64,000 bases of DNA. Origin: Odiellus spinosus (taxonomy: Eukaryota; Arthropoda; Arachnida; Opiliones; Phalangiidae). Every line of letters starts with the position of its first letter. Positions within the stretch are counted from its first letter, which is position 1. Positions 11,300 to 24,099 of the stretch are shown here, one piece after another. The stretch covers positions 28,705,538 to 28,769,537 of the forward strand of contig OY987225.1 of assembly GCA_963920705.1 (NCBI GenBank), read 5' to 3'. Below the pieces are notes generated by a model that saw only the letters and a list, made by a program, of their open reading frames with translations, was not told the origin of the DNA and searched no databases. The position numbers and the translations under genes were made by a program.

Positions 11300-12100
11300 A
11301 AATTAAGACATATCCATGAGCATAAAAACTAAAATAGGTTTAATTAAAAAATTAAGATCGGATAATGTTCATGAAACAGATAATGAAGACGAGAAACAAG
11401 TGGTTTTTCTAAGCACATTGGTGTTAAAATCTTCATTAAACATTAAAACTAATTAAACAATTACTTAATGGTTGATATTATAAAAAGGAAGGGACTTAAA
11501 TGAAACTAATCAACGGATAGAATTTCCGATGACTTGTTAACGTCATAGCGACGTAGCGAAGTCCCGAGTGTGTAAGGGGAAAATTGACTTCTTAGTTGTC
11601 TAATTGCGCCGCTAGAGGGCGTAGATTATTGAAATCAGTCAATAACCAGGAAATCTTAGGGTTTTTAAAAATAATTACGCATATTTTAAGTCTAAAATCG
11701 ATTAAAAATAACTATCCTTTTAAACTATTTGATATACTTCGCTTCTAAAATTGGTAGATTGTCAATTTCCCTTAACTCTTTTGAAGAAAATATCCAATTA
11801 AATTAATTACAGGTACAGAGAAGGTTACTGTATATACGTGTTCTTGAACTTGCAAAAATAAAAGATCAGTTCCGTTTTGCGAAAACAGCCAATATGTTTT
11901 GCAACGGAGATGATACGGCATTTGTTCCAGACCATTTTGCAAACTACTTGAAGTTTAGGCGGAGTAATACACCTTGTAATGGTGAAATCAGTCGCCGCCA
12001 ATCGTTCTTAAACCCAAGCAAAATACAACTACAGAATGGACTATCTCCAAGGGGAGTGATTCCAAGGCTAATAAAATCTAAAGATTTTAAAATTCACGGT
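11300..12100 (+). repeat. degraded duplicate of the upstream region of the QYGHGGGHRGG genes
   Basis: Blocks such as cagagaaggttactg, gttcttgaacttgcaaaaa and the AAATACAACTA segment match 8100-8740 in order. No gene follows, so this is the remnant of a third duplication unit that lost or never had its gene. Confidence 0.5.
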
Positions 12101-12774
12101 TTGTCTCTTCATTTTGCCTCGAGATGAAATTTCAGGGAACAAAAAATAGGAGGATCTATCGAGTACGCGATACTACTTTTAAATTTCAGCTTAACCTTAA
12201 CACTACGGGCTAGGAAAACCTCATTAAACATTATCTTACAGTCCCAACAAACCTTGAACACGTGAAAAATATAAATTTAACTTGAAATGACGCAATTCGG
12301 GGTTTCTTAAGCCAAATCGATTAATCATCGAAGTTCCTAGGAATTACATTCACCATTAAGAATCTGAAAAGCGTAATGTTTGAAGTTCAGTTATTACACA
12401 AAAGTTTTAAGACAATTAGAGACGATGGGTGGTTTTTTATATTAAATTGTGGTTTGACAACAGTTCAATCAAAGGTTAGGGTTGTTGCGGGGATAATTGA
12501 TTCTTACAATTCATGCCAGTAAATCCGGTTAGATTTGTTTAAAACTATATAGATAGTTGAACCACTTCATGTTAGTTTTAGAAAATTTCACAAGCCAAAT
12601 TATCGTCAAGTATTAAATAATTTATACCATATTGATACGTTTGAAATAATAGATTCGTAAATAATAACGCAACAGGCATATTACCTACATAAAAGCGTGT
12701 ACAACGAATATGGGTATAAGCTTGCCCAAATAAAACAAATATTCACTAGACTAAAATAATAAAACAAAGGTTTT

Positions 12775-12832
12775 TCTGGGAATCGAACTCGGGCTCGAAT
12801 CACCAAGCTAGCGCGTCACCAACTTGGCAACT
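12775..12832 (-). pseudogene. tRNA-like relic (A-box and B-box)
   Basis: Read on the minus strand, TTGCCAAGTTGG resembles an internal A box and AGTTCGATTCC a B box, about 30 bases apart. No acceptor stem was found and the T-arm does not pair properly. It could be a decayed tRNA or a tRNA-derived SINE head. Confidence 0.35.
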
Positions 12833-14398
12833 TTTAATAGAATGTTTACGCTTAATTAGGATTTTAATTTCGTGACCAAAAAATGGTATGGAAAATCCTA
12901 GACCCAACTACGAGTGTCCAAACTTTAACCATCGATGCTGGACAATCCGTTGGCGCTAGGGAAAAGTGCCAATGGACAATTCTGCTCCTTTAACTAAGCT
13001 TAACAATATACCTCAATTTAAAGGAAATGAGTAGAACGCCAAAGACCGTAGAAAGTGTGCAATTCAGAAATTAGATTACACATCAAAAATGTGTATAAAA
13101 ATTCCGAAAAAATTGTCGAATACGTTTTTTGTCATGGTGATTCCGAAAATAAATTAAAAATCTGTTACATTTTTAGCTACAAGTTTCCCTTTAATAATTA
13201 ATGGTTTATTTGGTCAAATTTATTTGAAATTTTTAAATTTGAACCAGTTTTCATCAAATTAGATTTTTTTCATTGGGAAAGCAGATATCTTTCGTTATTC
13301 TTCGAATGGTAGCGTGGAGAATATTGAAATTAAGTAAAACCTACGTCACAATATATGTAAAAACTGTCTCACAAATTCATTAGGATTAAATTCTCGAACT
13401 TGGCACGATATCAATTTGACATAGAATAAATCTAGTCAGTATATACTTTAAAGAGAAATAAATCCGTATATCCAGAAAATATTTTGTCACCAAGACCTGT
13501 TTTAAAATGTGGGATTATGATCCAAGAGATGAATCTTACCATTACCACATAACAATATATTGTAGATATTCTTAGATATTTTATAGAATAATAAATATTA
13601 TCTAATTTTTAGCGATGTTTCTCAAAATTGAATATAATTTTAAATTATTATATAAAATAATAACTCACGTTAGAATTTTTAACTCGAAATTAAAAAATTT
13701 CACCTTGACACTGAGGAAAGTTTAAAACGTGATTATTTGATTCGAACGCTTCACTGAATCTCTCACGCAAATTCACAAAACGCTACCAATTATAGAAACT
13801 ATACAATTGAAGATGACGTATTTGAAAACCGCTTTGAACCGATTTCCCATCGCCTAAAATTCAATAAAAAAAACTTTTTGGTAATCATCAGATAAATTAA
13901 ATAAAACTACCGAGAATAAAAAAGTAAATCTTTGCAACAAAAAAAAAAAATAAATTAGAAAGTTAAAGAGGTAAAAATCTTAAAGGGTTTTTTCCCCGCA
14001 AAGATTCGTTATTTCAATTCCAAATATTTGCTAATCACGAAAGGTTTCTTCCAAAACTTTATCAAAAAATTACCCTTGAAATTATGGTAACAGTAACATC
14101 GAGTCACATATAAAATCCCCTTTATTCTACCTTAGTGATAAAACGAACTAACTACGTATGTAATGCAGTACATTATTGTTAATTAAAGGAAAACTACTTA
14201 ACGAGCTAAAAATTTGGAATAATCAATATTTGATGAGAAACTTAGAGCTAAAATTGAAACAGCATTTGACTTTATTTTCGGAAATGTCAAAAAACGTATT
14301 CGAGAATTTTCAAACAATATTTAGACACGTTTTTACTGTTTAAATTAGTTTAGTTTAAAGTAATTAAAGCGTTTGTAATGTCCCAGCATTAAAATAAT

Positions 14399-14763
14399 AG
14401 GCCGGCGATTGACCACCAAGGTCTTAGGTATCACACGTCGGCCTATTTTTTTTTTATATTTCCATATTTAGCTTCAAGTTTCCATTTAAACCTTCGCTGA
14501 TACATTTCAATCTTAAGTAACTATTTTTAACAGAGTGGAATCAACATTTCACCACTAGTTCTTCCCAGAGAAATAGTTTAGGCAGCTTTACCTGAAAATT
14601 ATGTGTGTTTCCTATTTTATTTCTCAAATTTAAAAGAAATATTTTGGTCAAACGCAACATTTAAAGACTTGAAAATGATCGACAATGGCTTAGGAATAAA
14701 GTTAGGTTAGTTTTTTTTTAACTCATTTGATTGCCTAAGACCTTGGTGGTCAAACATCGGCCT
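14399..14763. mobile_element. foldback element with 29-bp inverted repeats
   Basis: GGCCGGCGATTGACCACCAAGG at the left is matched in inverse near 14734-14762, and the pairing continues through CTTAGG. The flanking TGTAATGTC..AATAGGC block resembles the left arm of the foldback at 33848-34038. Confidence 0.55.
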
Positions 14764-16485
14764 TTTATTTCAATGGGCAATACAGCAAATATATTCATTT
14801 TTTCAGTTGCAAACTCAAAAATTTACTTAAATCCTATCATAATAAAAATGTTTTAGACTGGAGATTTTATCTTATACGGTACCCGTTTTAAATATTTAAG
14901 AAAGTTAATGTCTAGCCTCGTGACTCTTTCATTCCTTTACCTATTTAATTACAGTTACACCGAGGGGAAATTAACTTTATTACGAGAAATACTCACGAAT
15001 CTAGTTAACTTTCCCCACCTTTAAACCACGATAAAAATTAAACCAATCAAGAGTTGTAAAACATCTAGGTAAAGGTTTGAAAAGAGGGTATGGCTTGAAA
15101 CGTCTCCAAAAAACATGTAAAAAAATCAATCACGAGATTAAGTCTTAATTTATTTTTACATTACCATCATCAGTGCTATCATAAGTTAATTACTAAATTC
15201 TTATATTCAAATAAAGTGTGCTGTATTTGCGACGAACCGCAACTGTTTTGCGCATTAGATTCTGAGTGCAAAAAAGTAATTAAAACACCAAGTTTGTTCC
15301 TCGAGATGGTTTAGCCAATGGTAGACGTACAATCTCTGGAAAACTTACTCAAGGTTATAATTTTGGGTGAAATATAGACAGAGAAACAGGAATATATGGG
15401 GCACGACTTACATCTTGAATAGAAATGCCAATGGTGCCTCAAAAAACTAGTTAAACAGAAGCTACAGTGAAGTTTTCTGTTGACATTGGACTGGGTGTTG
15501 TCTGAAGTAAATTGTGTTCCTGTCACTAAACAAAATAGGGAACCTCTTATCTTGCAAGAAATAGCTGACTAAAATGTGCAACTTATAGAGATGATCTACT
15601 TATTACGCTATCATGGTAAATATTATCTTCAAGGACTTAAATTCTCTGAGAAAAACCGGATTTCCAAAATGTATTTACGTTCTTTCAAATGACATAACTT
15701 TATATAACAATTATATAATTATTAACCTCAACAGTTAAGCCTATAATATCAAAACAAATCACCCTTTATTAAAATCATCCTTATCTAGGGGCCATTGTTT
15801 AGTTGGTAGCTGTTCTAAATTGGCGCCGATCGAGCAGATAGTAAATACTAATAGAAAGATATCGCCTGAAACTAATTCCTTACACTAAATTTCCTACAAT
15901 TTAACGATTTTTCAGGAAATTAAACTCCAATCCCATTTAATTTTCATTCAAAAAACGGTGATAGCATCGCTTTAAATAAATCTGCCAATATCAGTAAATC
16001 ATCCGAGTTGCAAATTGTCACGTTTTAATTGCTTGTAAAAAGGAAAACCCAGGAAAACTATAACAGTACAAATATTCTAAGAGGAATTTCCTTGAAACTC
16101 GGGAAAAATACCCAAACGGTTTAATTTACGTCGTACTGTCACTGGCGATAAATATTAGATAATGGTCGAACAAATTTCCGGACCCTTCGCCACTGGGCCG
16201 GTAACAACTTTAAATTTTATTCAAGGTTATAAAACTTTTTCGTGAAAAAAAAAAAAAATTATATAATATTATAAATCGTAAGTTAAAGAGAAAAAAGGGG
16301 GTGGGTTTAAGGGTATGCGAGCAGAAAATGCTCAAACACCTTATATTGGCCCCCGTGCTATTGACTAAGACAAAATTGCGAGTCGTTAGAGAATATTAAA
16401 AGTGAAGTTTGTATAAAACTAGGAATTTATCCACATAGGTAAATTCCCCCCTTAATATTTGAGGACCCCTCGAATCGAGACAAAG

Positions 16486-16493
16486 TATATAAG
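16486..16493 (+). promoter_or_regulatory. TATA box of the GYGGRG gene
   Basis: TATATAAG lies 110 bases upstream of the start codon at 16596. Confidence 0.6.
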
Positions 16494-16595
16494 GACACAC
16501 CTGACCATCAGGATGTTACTATCACAACTTCGCAAAACAGTGAGCGTATCCTAAGGATTTCTTCCAGTTCAACTTAACTCTACCCACAAACAAAG

Positions 16596-18216
16596 ATGAA
16601 GGCTGTGGTATGTGGATTTTGATGTACTTTATAGCTACTGCCTGAGTTTAGTTAAAATAACTTTAAATTACGGAAATTGAAATGAATTGAGTTAAAAAAT
16701 TAACCTAACCTTACATTAAAACCATTGTTCATTTAAAAGTCAATCAATTAGACTTAGGCAAAACCCCTTGTCCATTATTTGGATGTATACCAGTTTCAGC
16801 AGGATACCCGAATGTACAATGTTAGTTGGCCAATTGTTAAAAAATAATGTACAGGATAATTGAAATTATTAAACTATAATGGGACCTTAATTATAATAAA
16901 ACTGTACACTCTTGTTAGATACAGCTAATTTCGTTGTAAAACCTATAGAATTCAAAGCTTTTTGAGTGGCTGCCTCCTTGCACAACTATTTGGGAAGAGG
17001 GTGACTAGAGATTTTTAAACCATTTGCAAATGTTCAAATCAATTTTTCGAGCTAATTATTCCATTTCTTTACTCTTTTGATCTCCACAGTTAGCCCCACA
17101 ATTTTACAATTTAACCTTTATAAACGTTTCAATACTGTTTCAATGTCTTCAGTGTTAACGCGGCTAACGTAAATGTCACAGAAGTCCATTAAGTTTAGAT
17201 ATTACATGGTTTTGGGCAAAATAATAAACATACGTTGTTTCAACCAATTATTTAGCTTTACCAAAAATTCTTATTTCAAAACATTGAGGACTTCATACTC
17301 TTTGGTTTTGGTTATGATAGCCGAAAAGCGAAATCAAAGACGACTGAGGGAATAGTTCAGTGGGTTAATGATTTGAAATGGCCAACATGTTGATAGAGAC
17401 CAGTGAGGTAGACTAAATTTCTCTAATTGTTTCAAATATCGAAAAGGACGAGATGGGTTAACAATTTAGATTTTTCCAAAATGTCAAAGAAGGCAAATAA
17501 TTTACATAGATTAATACTATCCAATGCGCAAGTAGTCAAGTTGTAATGATATTACAATCAGTATCATTTGCAAAATACTTAGCCGATTAAGTACAAGGGC
17601 AGTAAACCATAAAACTATGGTTAGAAGAAATCTTAGAATTGAGATTTATGACCAACCAATACTAAGATTTATTTGAGACTTTCCCAAAATGATGTCCAGC
17701 CCCAGATGGAAATGTAATTGAAACTTAACTTACAGCTACTCGCTCTTCTTGTATTGGTCATCCTTGGAGTTGCCGTGGCCCAATTCGGCTATGGTGGCTA
17801 CGGCGGAAGAGGTTATGGAGGTAATTATTTAATTTTAATTTGGTCCTAATTAAACGGTATTTTGTTAGCTAACCCTAATTAAATTCGTTTTTAATTAAAG
17901 GATATGGTGGACGAGGATTCGGCGGATATGGTGGACGAGGATACGGAGGTAGTTAGCGAACATTTAATTCATAAATTTTAATCCCTAAATTCTAATTAAT
18001 GTATGATTAATTAAAATCATAGCTAAATCTAATATTTTTTTCATTAACAGGCTACGGCGGTAGAGGTTTCGGAGGCGGACGTGGATTTGGAGGAGGTAAT
18101 TATCCAAAATTAACGTACTTTGTTAGCTAAGTCTAATTAAAACCGTCTTTTAATTATTAAATTTGCTTAACCTTCTAGGATACGGAGGTTATGGGGGCGG
18201 CCGATTCTACGGTTAA
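16596..18216 (+). CDS. five-exon glycine/tyrosine-rich GYGGRG protein
   Basis: The exons are 16596-16607 (MKAV, gtatgt), 17736-17820, 17901-17948, 18051-18095 and 18179-18216 (stop TAA). They total 75 residues. The first intron is phase 0 and the other three are phase 1, splitting a glycine codon each time (G|GA or G|GC). The signal peptide ends ..GVAVA and the mature chain starts QFGYGGYGG. It is built of GYGGRG units and ends GGGRFYG. Each internal exon is 45 or 48 nt and encodes one or two repeat units. The short introns (80, 102 and 83 nt) share the block TAGCTAA..CTAATTAAA, so exon and intron were probably duplicated together. AATAAA is at 18301. A structural or antimicrobial role is inferred. 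Confidence 0.85.
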
Positions 18217-18907
18217 ACTCTTAACATTCTAACTTGACGCCTACAAATTCGACTGAAAAATGATTTGAAATGAGGTAAAAAAAAAAATTAAAAATTTACA
18301 AATAAAATTGTGTTTTAATTTTAAATGATTAAAATTATGATTTTAATGTTTTTTTATCAGCGATTTGACTCAAAGATCAAGATTGATTTAAACATCACTG
18401 TAAAATAAAATGTATAGATGTTTTTAAGACCGGTTCGTTTCATGTTCAAATAAATAAATTTGGTTTTTAAAAAAATGCGATTGGATAAAGTTATTTATAA
18501 AGGTGTGTTGAAATAATAACGCCAATTAAACTTGATAATTAGTGAAATATAATACTTATTTACATATGTAATAGGACAAAAACATGGTTAAATTAATAAA
18601 CCTTCAATTTATAAATAAAAATTTTGGGTCTTCCCATGATGCTTATCACATCCTTTGGCATAAATATACTAGACTTTGAGCAGCTAATTTTTTTTATCGT
18701 GTTGAAGTGTTAAAAATATCTCAGGTGGCACAATGTCTAGCATTTACGATGGCAAGTGATGTGATATGAAAGGTTAATTTGATTTTACGCCGTTTACGGG
18801 TTAGATTAGGTTAGGTCAAGTGATATTTAACACTCCAAGGATAAAAAAACATTATGGTTATCCTATCTTTCTACCATTTTCCAACTTTACGCATTTGATG
18901 GTGTCAT

Positions 18908-19163
18908 CTAGGAGGATGTAGGGTTGAAGGAGAGTTGGCCTGCCTGTTCTTAGATCTCAAGTTTCGCGCAGGGAGAGATGGGACTACGGGCATCGCGTGA
19001 TCGCGAACTCTCAACCAATAGACGACCTGCGCCAAACTAGTTGCGCGTGAATGTACCACCAGAACGAGGGAAAAACGGCGGGAAAGCTAGTAGCTAGCGG
19101 CTGGAAACCGGTTAAGTGTGAAAACAGGCAGTCCAACTCTCCTCCACCCCTATATCCTCCTAG
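18908..19163. mobile_element. inverted-repeat element with GTGTCAT target duplication
   Basis: The 256-bp element has ~41-bp inverted ends beginning CTAGGAGGAT and ending ATATCCTCCTAG. It is flanked on both sides by GTGTCAT (18901-18907 and 19164-19170). The 7-8 bp duplication and TAGG-type ends would fit a hAT-like non-autonomous element (inference). Confidence 0.75.
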
Positions 19164-19491
19164 GTGTCATAGCATTGTCACTCGCCATTAAAAAAAACAG
19201 GTTTTTCTTTAATTAATGGGACTCCTATACATTTTCTATGATTTCGTATAATTCAGAATGCAACTGGCCGTCATTAAAAAGGGAAATTATTACAAATGAC
19301 AAGACTTTTTACATTAATTAGTTATGGGGCATAAGAATATAAGTAATGTATGGTTAATAATATATTCATAATTATAATTAATGAAATTCCTCTTACTTTG
19401 TTTCCATTCTTAACAAAAATTACCTTCGATAACGACCACAGCCGTTCGAAACTGTTTTCCTTCACTTAACCTAAACGATTGTTAAACACCA

Positions 19492-19525
<34 letters not shown>

Positions 19526-19628
19526 ATGATAACCTCTCTTAAAGGGAGGACGAAGAGGAAAAGGAATTGATTTTTTTCATTGATTCTACTGTTAAAAATA
19601 AAACTTGTCCGATTATTAAAACACTAGA

Positions 19629-19880
19629 ATTTCTTAATCGATTTGAAACGGTAAAAACAAACCGATAATCAAATCGCCAGGAACCGATTTACGCGTCACG
19701 TGTTCACGCATTATCTTTATAAATCGATTTATTGTAGCTACATCTATCGGTATAAAACTGGTTCCCGAAGCAGTTTCGAGAAATCGAATCAAATCGATTC
19801 GAGAGAAGACGGTTTCCCGTTCACACGACTCTAGCGAATCGTTTTAAAACGGTTTAAATCGATTCCAAGGCCTAGTAGTA
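19629..19880. repeat. dispersed repeat, family D copy 4
   Basis: It shares TTCTTAATCGATTTGAAACG, CTGGTTCCCGAAGCAGTTTC and the GAAACGGTTTAAATCGATTCC-type end with the copy at 8347-8632. Confidence 0.6.
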
Positions 19881-20574
19881 TTTTAATTGAATTTCAAAAA
19901 TCAGGTTTCCAATTCTTTGAACAATTTATAGACACTTCCTGGATGTTTATTTGTACGCAAAGATGAGGATTAATTATAATATTATTTAATTTTAATCTTC
20001 ATTCTCCTTTTAAAGTCATTTCATCTTATAATTCTATTGTATTATATTTTAACAATTGCTTTGAAATAAAATTATTGGGGGAAAAAAATGGTATTTCCAA
20101 TGACTAATAGCGAAAGGGAAATCCCTTATCAAATATTTATTTCTGTATGGGGGTGTTGGATTTAGAGAAAGCTTTAAATATAACGCGCCAGATTTAAGGG
20201 GGGATAAGAACAATATTTTTATATAAAGCTGGATTAAAATAAAGTTCAGATTATTACTTTAGCAATATGGCTGCGAATCGTTGTGCTAGTCACGGTTCAT
20301 AGGAGGCCAACCCAGGGTCTGGCCTAATTTGTTGTCTAGCTACTTCCAGCCCCCTTCCCCATATTAATGCATTTTACTCAAAGGAAAGTAAACTAAAGCG
20401 GCAGTCCTCCCGAAGTCACAGCTTTAAATATTTAAAAATTCAAAACCATTGGAATAGGATCATTGGGTCTGAGCACCTCTCCGATTTTTTTTTTTTTTTA
20501 AGAAAAATCGCAGCTTTTCGCTTCTGTTTGGATATTTTTTGGAAAGTTTTAACGACGATAATGTATAGGGTAAG

Positions 20575-21125
20575 ATTAAAATTATTTTGGATTTAATTTA
20601 TTTAGAATTAAAATTTGGATTCAATTAATTTCGAACCACAATTTGAATTAAATTAATTTCAAACTAAAATTTGGATACAATTAATTTCTAACTAAAATTT
20701 GGATTCAATTAATTATCAACTAAAATTTGAATTCAATTAATTTCTAACTAAATTTTGGACTCAATTAATTTCGAACTAAAATTTGGACTCAATTAATTTC
20801 GAACTAAAATTTGGATTCAATTAATTTCGAACTAAAATTTTAATTCAATTAATTTCGAACTAAAATTTTAATTCAATTAATTTGGATTCAATTAATTTCG
20901 AACTAAAATTTGAATTCAATTAATTTGGATTCAAATAATTATGAAAAAAAAATTATTAAATTCAATATGAACTAAAATTTGGATTCAATTATTTATGACC
21001 TAAACTTTGGATTGAATTAATTATCAATTAAAATTTTGGATTCAATTAATTATGAAGTAAATTTGGATTAATTAATTTTTCGCCTAAAATTTAGTTAATT
21101 TTGAGTTTAGCTTAGAAGTTAATTT
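20575..21125. repeat. AT-rich minisatellite, about 27-bp unit
   Basis: Many degenerate tandem copies of a unit like ATTCAATTAATTTCGAACT followed by AAAATTTGG, with variation and some shortened units. It lies in what may be the first intron of the gene ending at 21913. Confidence 0.85.
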
Positions 21126-21598
21126 TGAATTTAATTAATACGATAGTAATTAAATAAGGTATAATTAGTAATTTTATCTACATATATTTTTAATTAACGA
21201 TTATTATAAATTAAATAATATTTAATACTGGTCCATTTTTATTGCTATACTCATTTCAATAATCTAAGATAACTCAATTTATTTTAAACTCAAAATATAT
21301 CCAACAAAATGTAAGACATATAAAAGTGTAATATATATTAAATATTGTAATTTTATTCAAATTCCGAACCGATGAAATTTAATGATTGAAACCTAAATTT
21401 ATTTTGGTACTTAATTTAAAAAAAAAAAAAATTAAAACTTGGAATTTAATGTTCTTCTTGAAATTTATGAGAAATTTTTATTCATTTACTTATTTATTGG
21501 TAATAAACAAATATCTGCATACGAAATGGATTGCTATGATTGAAAATATTTCCATATTATTGAAATATAAAAATAATAAAATTTGAATATTTTTACAG

Positions 21599-21913
21599 AT
21601 CAACCTGATGCTTTTATTGGCGCTAAGCCTAACGATATCCTTAACCATTGGTCAAGTTACTTATCTACTTAACCCCGAATCCAACGAAATCTACACGTCA
21701 ATTTACAGTAATAAACCAAGTGGTCGTCCCAGAGATTACCATAGTTACTACGGAGGACCATCTAGAGGGCCCATCCCACTCGAAGTTCGACCTCAAACCT
21801 ATTTGGTAGAATTAACTCCTCATGGAATATTGAAAAGACCGTTGGAAAGAGTTCATTTCAATTATGGACCAAGTTACATGTTAAAAGGTTACGAACCAAT
21901 TTACGACGATTGA
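21599..21913 (+). CDS. secreted protein, last exon (first exon uncertain)
   Basis: The exon follows the acceptor ..ttttacag and reads INLMLLLALSLTISL.. then ..GQVTYLLNPESNE, 104 residues to the stop. Starting with Ile after a phase 0 intron is the pattern of the neighbouring genes, so the true start is probably a tiny upstream exon. A candidate is ATGTATAGG at 20561-20569 followed by gtaaga, which would give MYRINLM; no TATA box supports it. An internal Met at 21608 would also leave a signal-like segment. The mature region has Tyr/Pro/Arg motifs (PRDYHSYYGGPSRGP) and ends KGYEPIYDD. No family was recognised. It is followed within ~75 bases by a palindromic element. Confidence 0.6.
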   Translation: MNLMLLLALSLTISLTIGQVTYLLNPESNEIYTSIYSNKPSGRPRDYHSYYGGPSRGPIPLEVRPQTYLVELTPHGILKRPLERVHFNYGPSYMLKGYEPIYDD

Positions 21914-21983
21914 AAATTCAGTGAAGACTTTAAATCAGGTTAGTGTTCATATTTTGATTGGGTTGAACCTTTGCACTTTTGTA

Positions 21984-22291
21984 GGGAAAAATAGGCTTAG
22001 CTGGATTCATGGAGATCCTGAATTTTTTCGCATTGAGGGGTCATGGATCAATGAGCAAAGGCTTGTCGTTATAAGGCGAGATCTCCATGAGATTTCCAAT
22101 AACATTCGATTGGTCGCAGACCCGTCAATGCGAAGAAATTCAGAATCTCCGTGAAACCAGTTAAGCCTATTTTCCAATTAAATTTATATCTAGTTTAATA
22201 TTTGTTTTTAAAAACATTTATTGGTGGGCTAGGCCTATTAAAACGATAAGAAATCGATAAAAAACACTTGATAGGTATAATTCTCCCTTAA
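21984..22291. mobile_element. palindromic element family A, copy 1 (left end lost)
   Basis: The core inverted repeat AATAGGCTTAGCTGGATTCA..GGTTAAGCCTATTTTCC is followed by the right outer arm ending ATTCTCCCTTAA. Other copies are at 24604, 49407, 60151 and 62313. The open reading frame inside is incidental. Confidence 0.7.
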
Positions 22292-22539
22292 GAAACGTGA
22301 AATGACGCTGACTATAAAAAAAATTTACAAAAGATAACGGCATATCTCCAAAATTACTTTGAAACACAACCAATCGCATTGAAATGCGAGCATAAATCTG
22401 CGGATTTTCAAAGATAAACTATATGTGAGCAAAAATAAAATTTGATTTCCGTAAATAAAGGCGAAACTTAGTTTTTCAAAATTTTAAAAACCCCAGAAGT
22501 GGGTGGAAAAGTGATAAAAATCCACGTATGGTCACCACC

Positions 22540-23082
22540 TTAAAGGGATAATAGATTCAGGAAACAATTCAGTTATTTTTAATCGATTTGTCTGGTTAAA
22601 ATATGAGTAATAACATAATAAAATTTCGAAATGTACTAGTTAAGAATAATTACATTTCGAAATGTAAAAATTGTCAACAAGTTCCGAAACGCTGATGAGG
22701 TCTAAAGGGTTTGAAATGGCCCGTGAACCAATACAATTTTAATTAGACCACGCTATCTAGATCATTAAATTCAATCATAGATATAGAATACTAATTGGGA
22801 TAGATAAACTCATGAAAAAACGTCAGATATGTGCTTACGCTCGCCTTTGCGTGAAATGCAGGGCTAAAGTCTTATATATCGACATCAGATTCTCATTGGT
22901 AGATCAGCATTTTTTCTGCATTTTTAATGAATTTTAACAATCTGTAAATCATCAACCCCAAATTCGCCACTTTGATAATTAATTAGGAACTATTTTAATT
23001 ACTTCTTATTCAGTTTAAAGAAAGTTTTACGTAAATTTAAGGATCTAAATCGATTAAAAAAATTAGTCTATTATCCCTTTAC
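22540..23082. mobile_element. possible TTAA-type inverted-repeat element
   Basis: TTAAAGGGATAATAGA at the left is mirrored by TCTATTATCCCTTTA at 23067-23081. The termini are only ~15 bp and the right target copy is imperfect, so this is tentative. Confidence 0.45.
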
Positions 23083-23982
23083 ATTTTATTTCACAATCCC
23101 TTTGAAGAAAATTTGAAAATTATGGCCCACTGATGTCATATGCTATTCATATTTAAATTTTAACTCCCATCTCGTGACCAGAATCGAAACACGTTCAATT
23201 CACGAACAATGAGAGGAACCAAAAAATTAAAAAATGGGTTTCTAGAAGTTCCGGTTTAGTCCAGAAATTAAAATTATAATGAATTATGGCAACTGGAAAA
23301 ATGGTCATTTAAAATGACCAGAAAATCGTAGATTTATGATATTTAGGTTCTCTGGTCAAGGATATAGAAATAATAATAAAAATAATCAATTGGAAAATAT
23401 ATACGTTGACGTTTTTGATTGATTGATATATTAGTTAAATTTTCTCAGTTTCAGTTCGGATAAGGTTCTTGCTGTGATTCTATAGAATCACGGCCTAGAC
23501 CTCAATTGTTCAAATATTAAACGCTTGGTTAGCCACGGCGGAGACACGTACGCGATGATAACATTATAATATACAAAATTATTTTAAAGTATATATTTAA
23601 GGTCGTTTAATTATTTACATATTTTTATATTTATATTATATTTAATAGAAAGGTTACCGAAGTGTGGAAAAAAAAACAAGATTTGCGAATAAAATTTCAA
23701 TTTAAAAATTAAAATTAAGTTTTATAGATATCGTATTATTGTTAAAAGGGAAAGTAAAATGTAATAAATTAAGATATTCAATTAAATTAATTCTAAATTA
23801 GTAATTTTATGATTTTCAGGGCCCAAAATTTGTAGTACCCTGCAGTTATTTCGCGGGATATGCTTTGTGTAAAATTCCATTGTTTACGGTATTCAGGCAA
23901 TTGTCCGAAGCCCTCAAACCTAAACTATTCTTTTATATGAGATCTATGCCTAGTACAAATAATAATCTTAATTGATAAAATG

Positions 23983-24099
23983 AATAACAGTCCTCTAACG
24001 GCAAACAGTGGCAAAAGTAGGATGAAGAATAGTCAGAAGCGTAATTGGTCTCATTACTTACTTTTGCCTGCACTGTTTGCCGTTAGGGGACGATTATGA
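23983..24099. mobile_element. short inverted-repeat element family B, copy 1
   Basis: Ends: GTCCTCTAACGGCAAACAGT and the inverse ..CACTGTTTGCCGTTAGGGGAC. It is ~115 bp with a nearly palindromic interior. Related copies are at 29131, 35789 and 48069. Confidence 0.7.

Larger units (their letters stand above)
10820..16480. other. long intergenic region with relics
   Basis: No convincing gene was seen. It contains a degraded third copy of the QYGHGGGHRGG upstream region (about 11300-12100), a tRNA-like relic (12775-12832), a foldback element (14399-14763), and fragments of a TTAA-flanked repeat with the block AAAACGTATTCGAGAATTTT (about 13110-13190 and 14188-14350). Confidence 0.5.
18310..20560. 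other. intergenic DNA with mobile elements
   Basis: No gene was seen. It holds an inverted-repeat element (18908-19163), a 31-A tract at 19493-19523 and a family D repeat (19629-19880). Confidence 0.45.

Noticed and set aside
11894-12127. 77-codon open frame
   Set aside because: It lies in a degraded duplicate of a non-coding upstream region; the matching region at 8640-8740 shows no such protein.
21921-22154. 77-codon open frame after the 21.9-kb gene
   Set aside because: It lies within family A palindrome copy 1, and the frame is not kept in other copies.
22690-22730. CTGATGAG..GAAA, suggestive of a hammerhead ribozyme
   Set aside because: The bases between the two core motifs do not form stem II, and no matching stem I or III was found.
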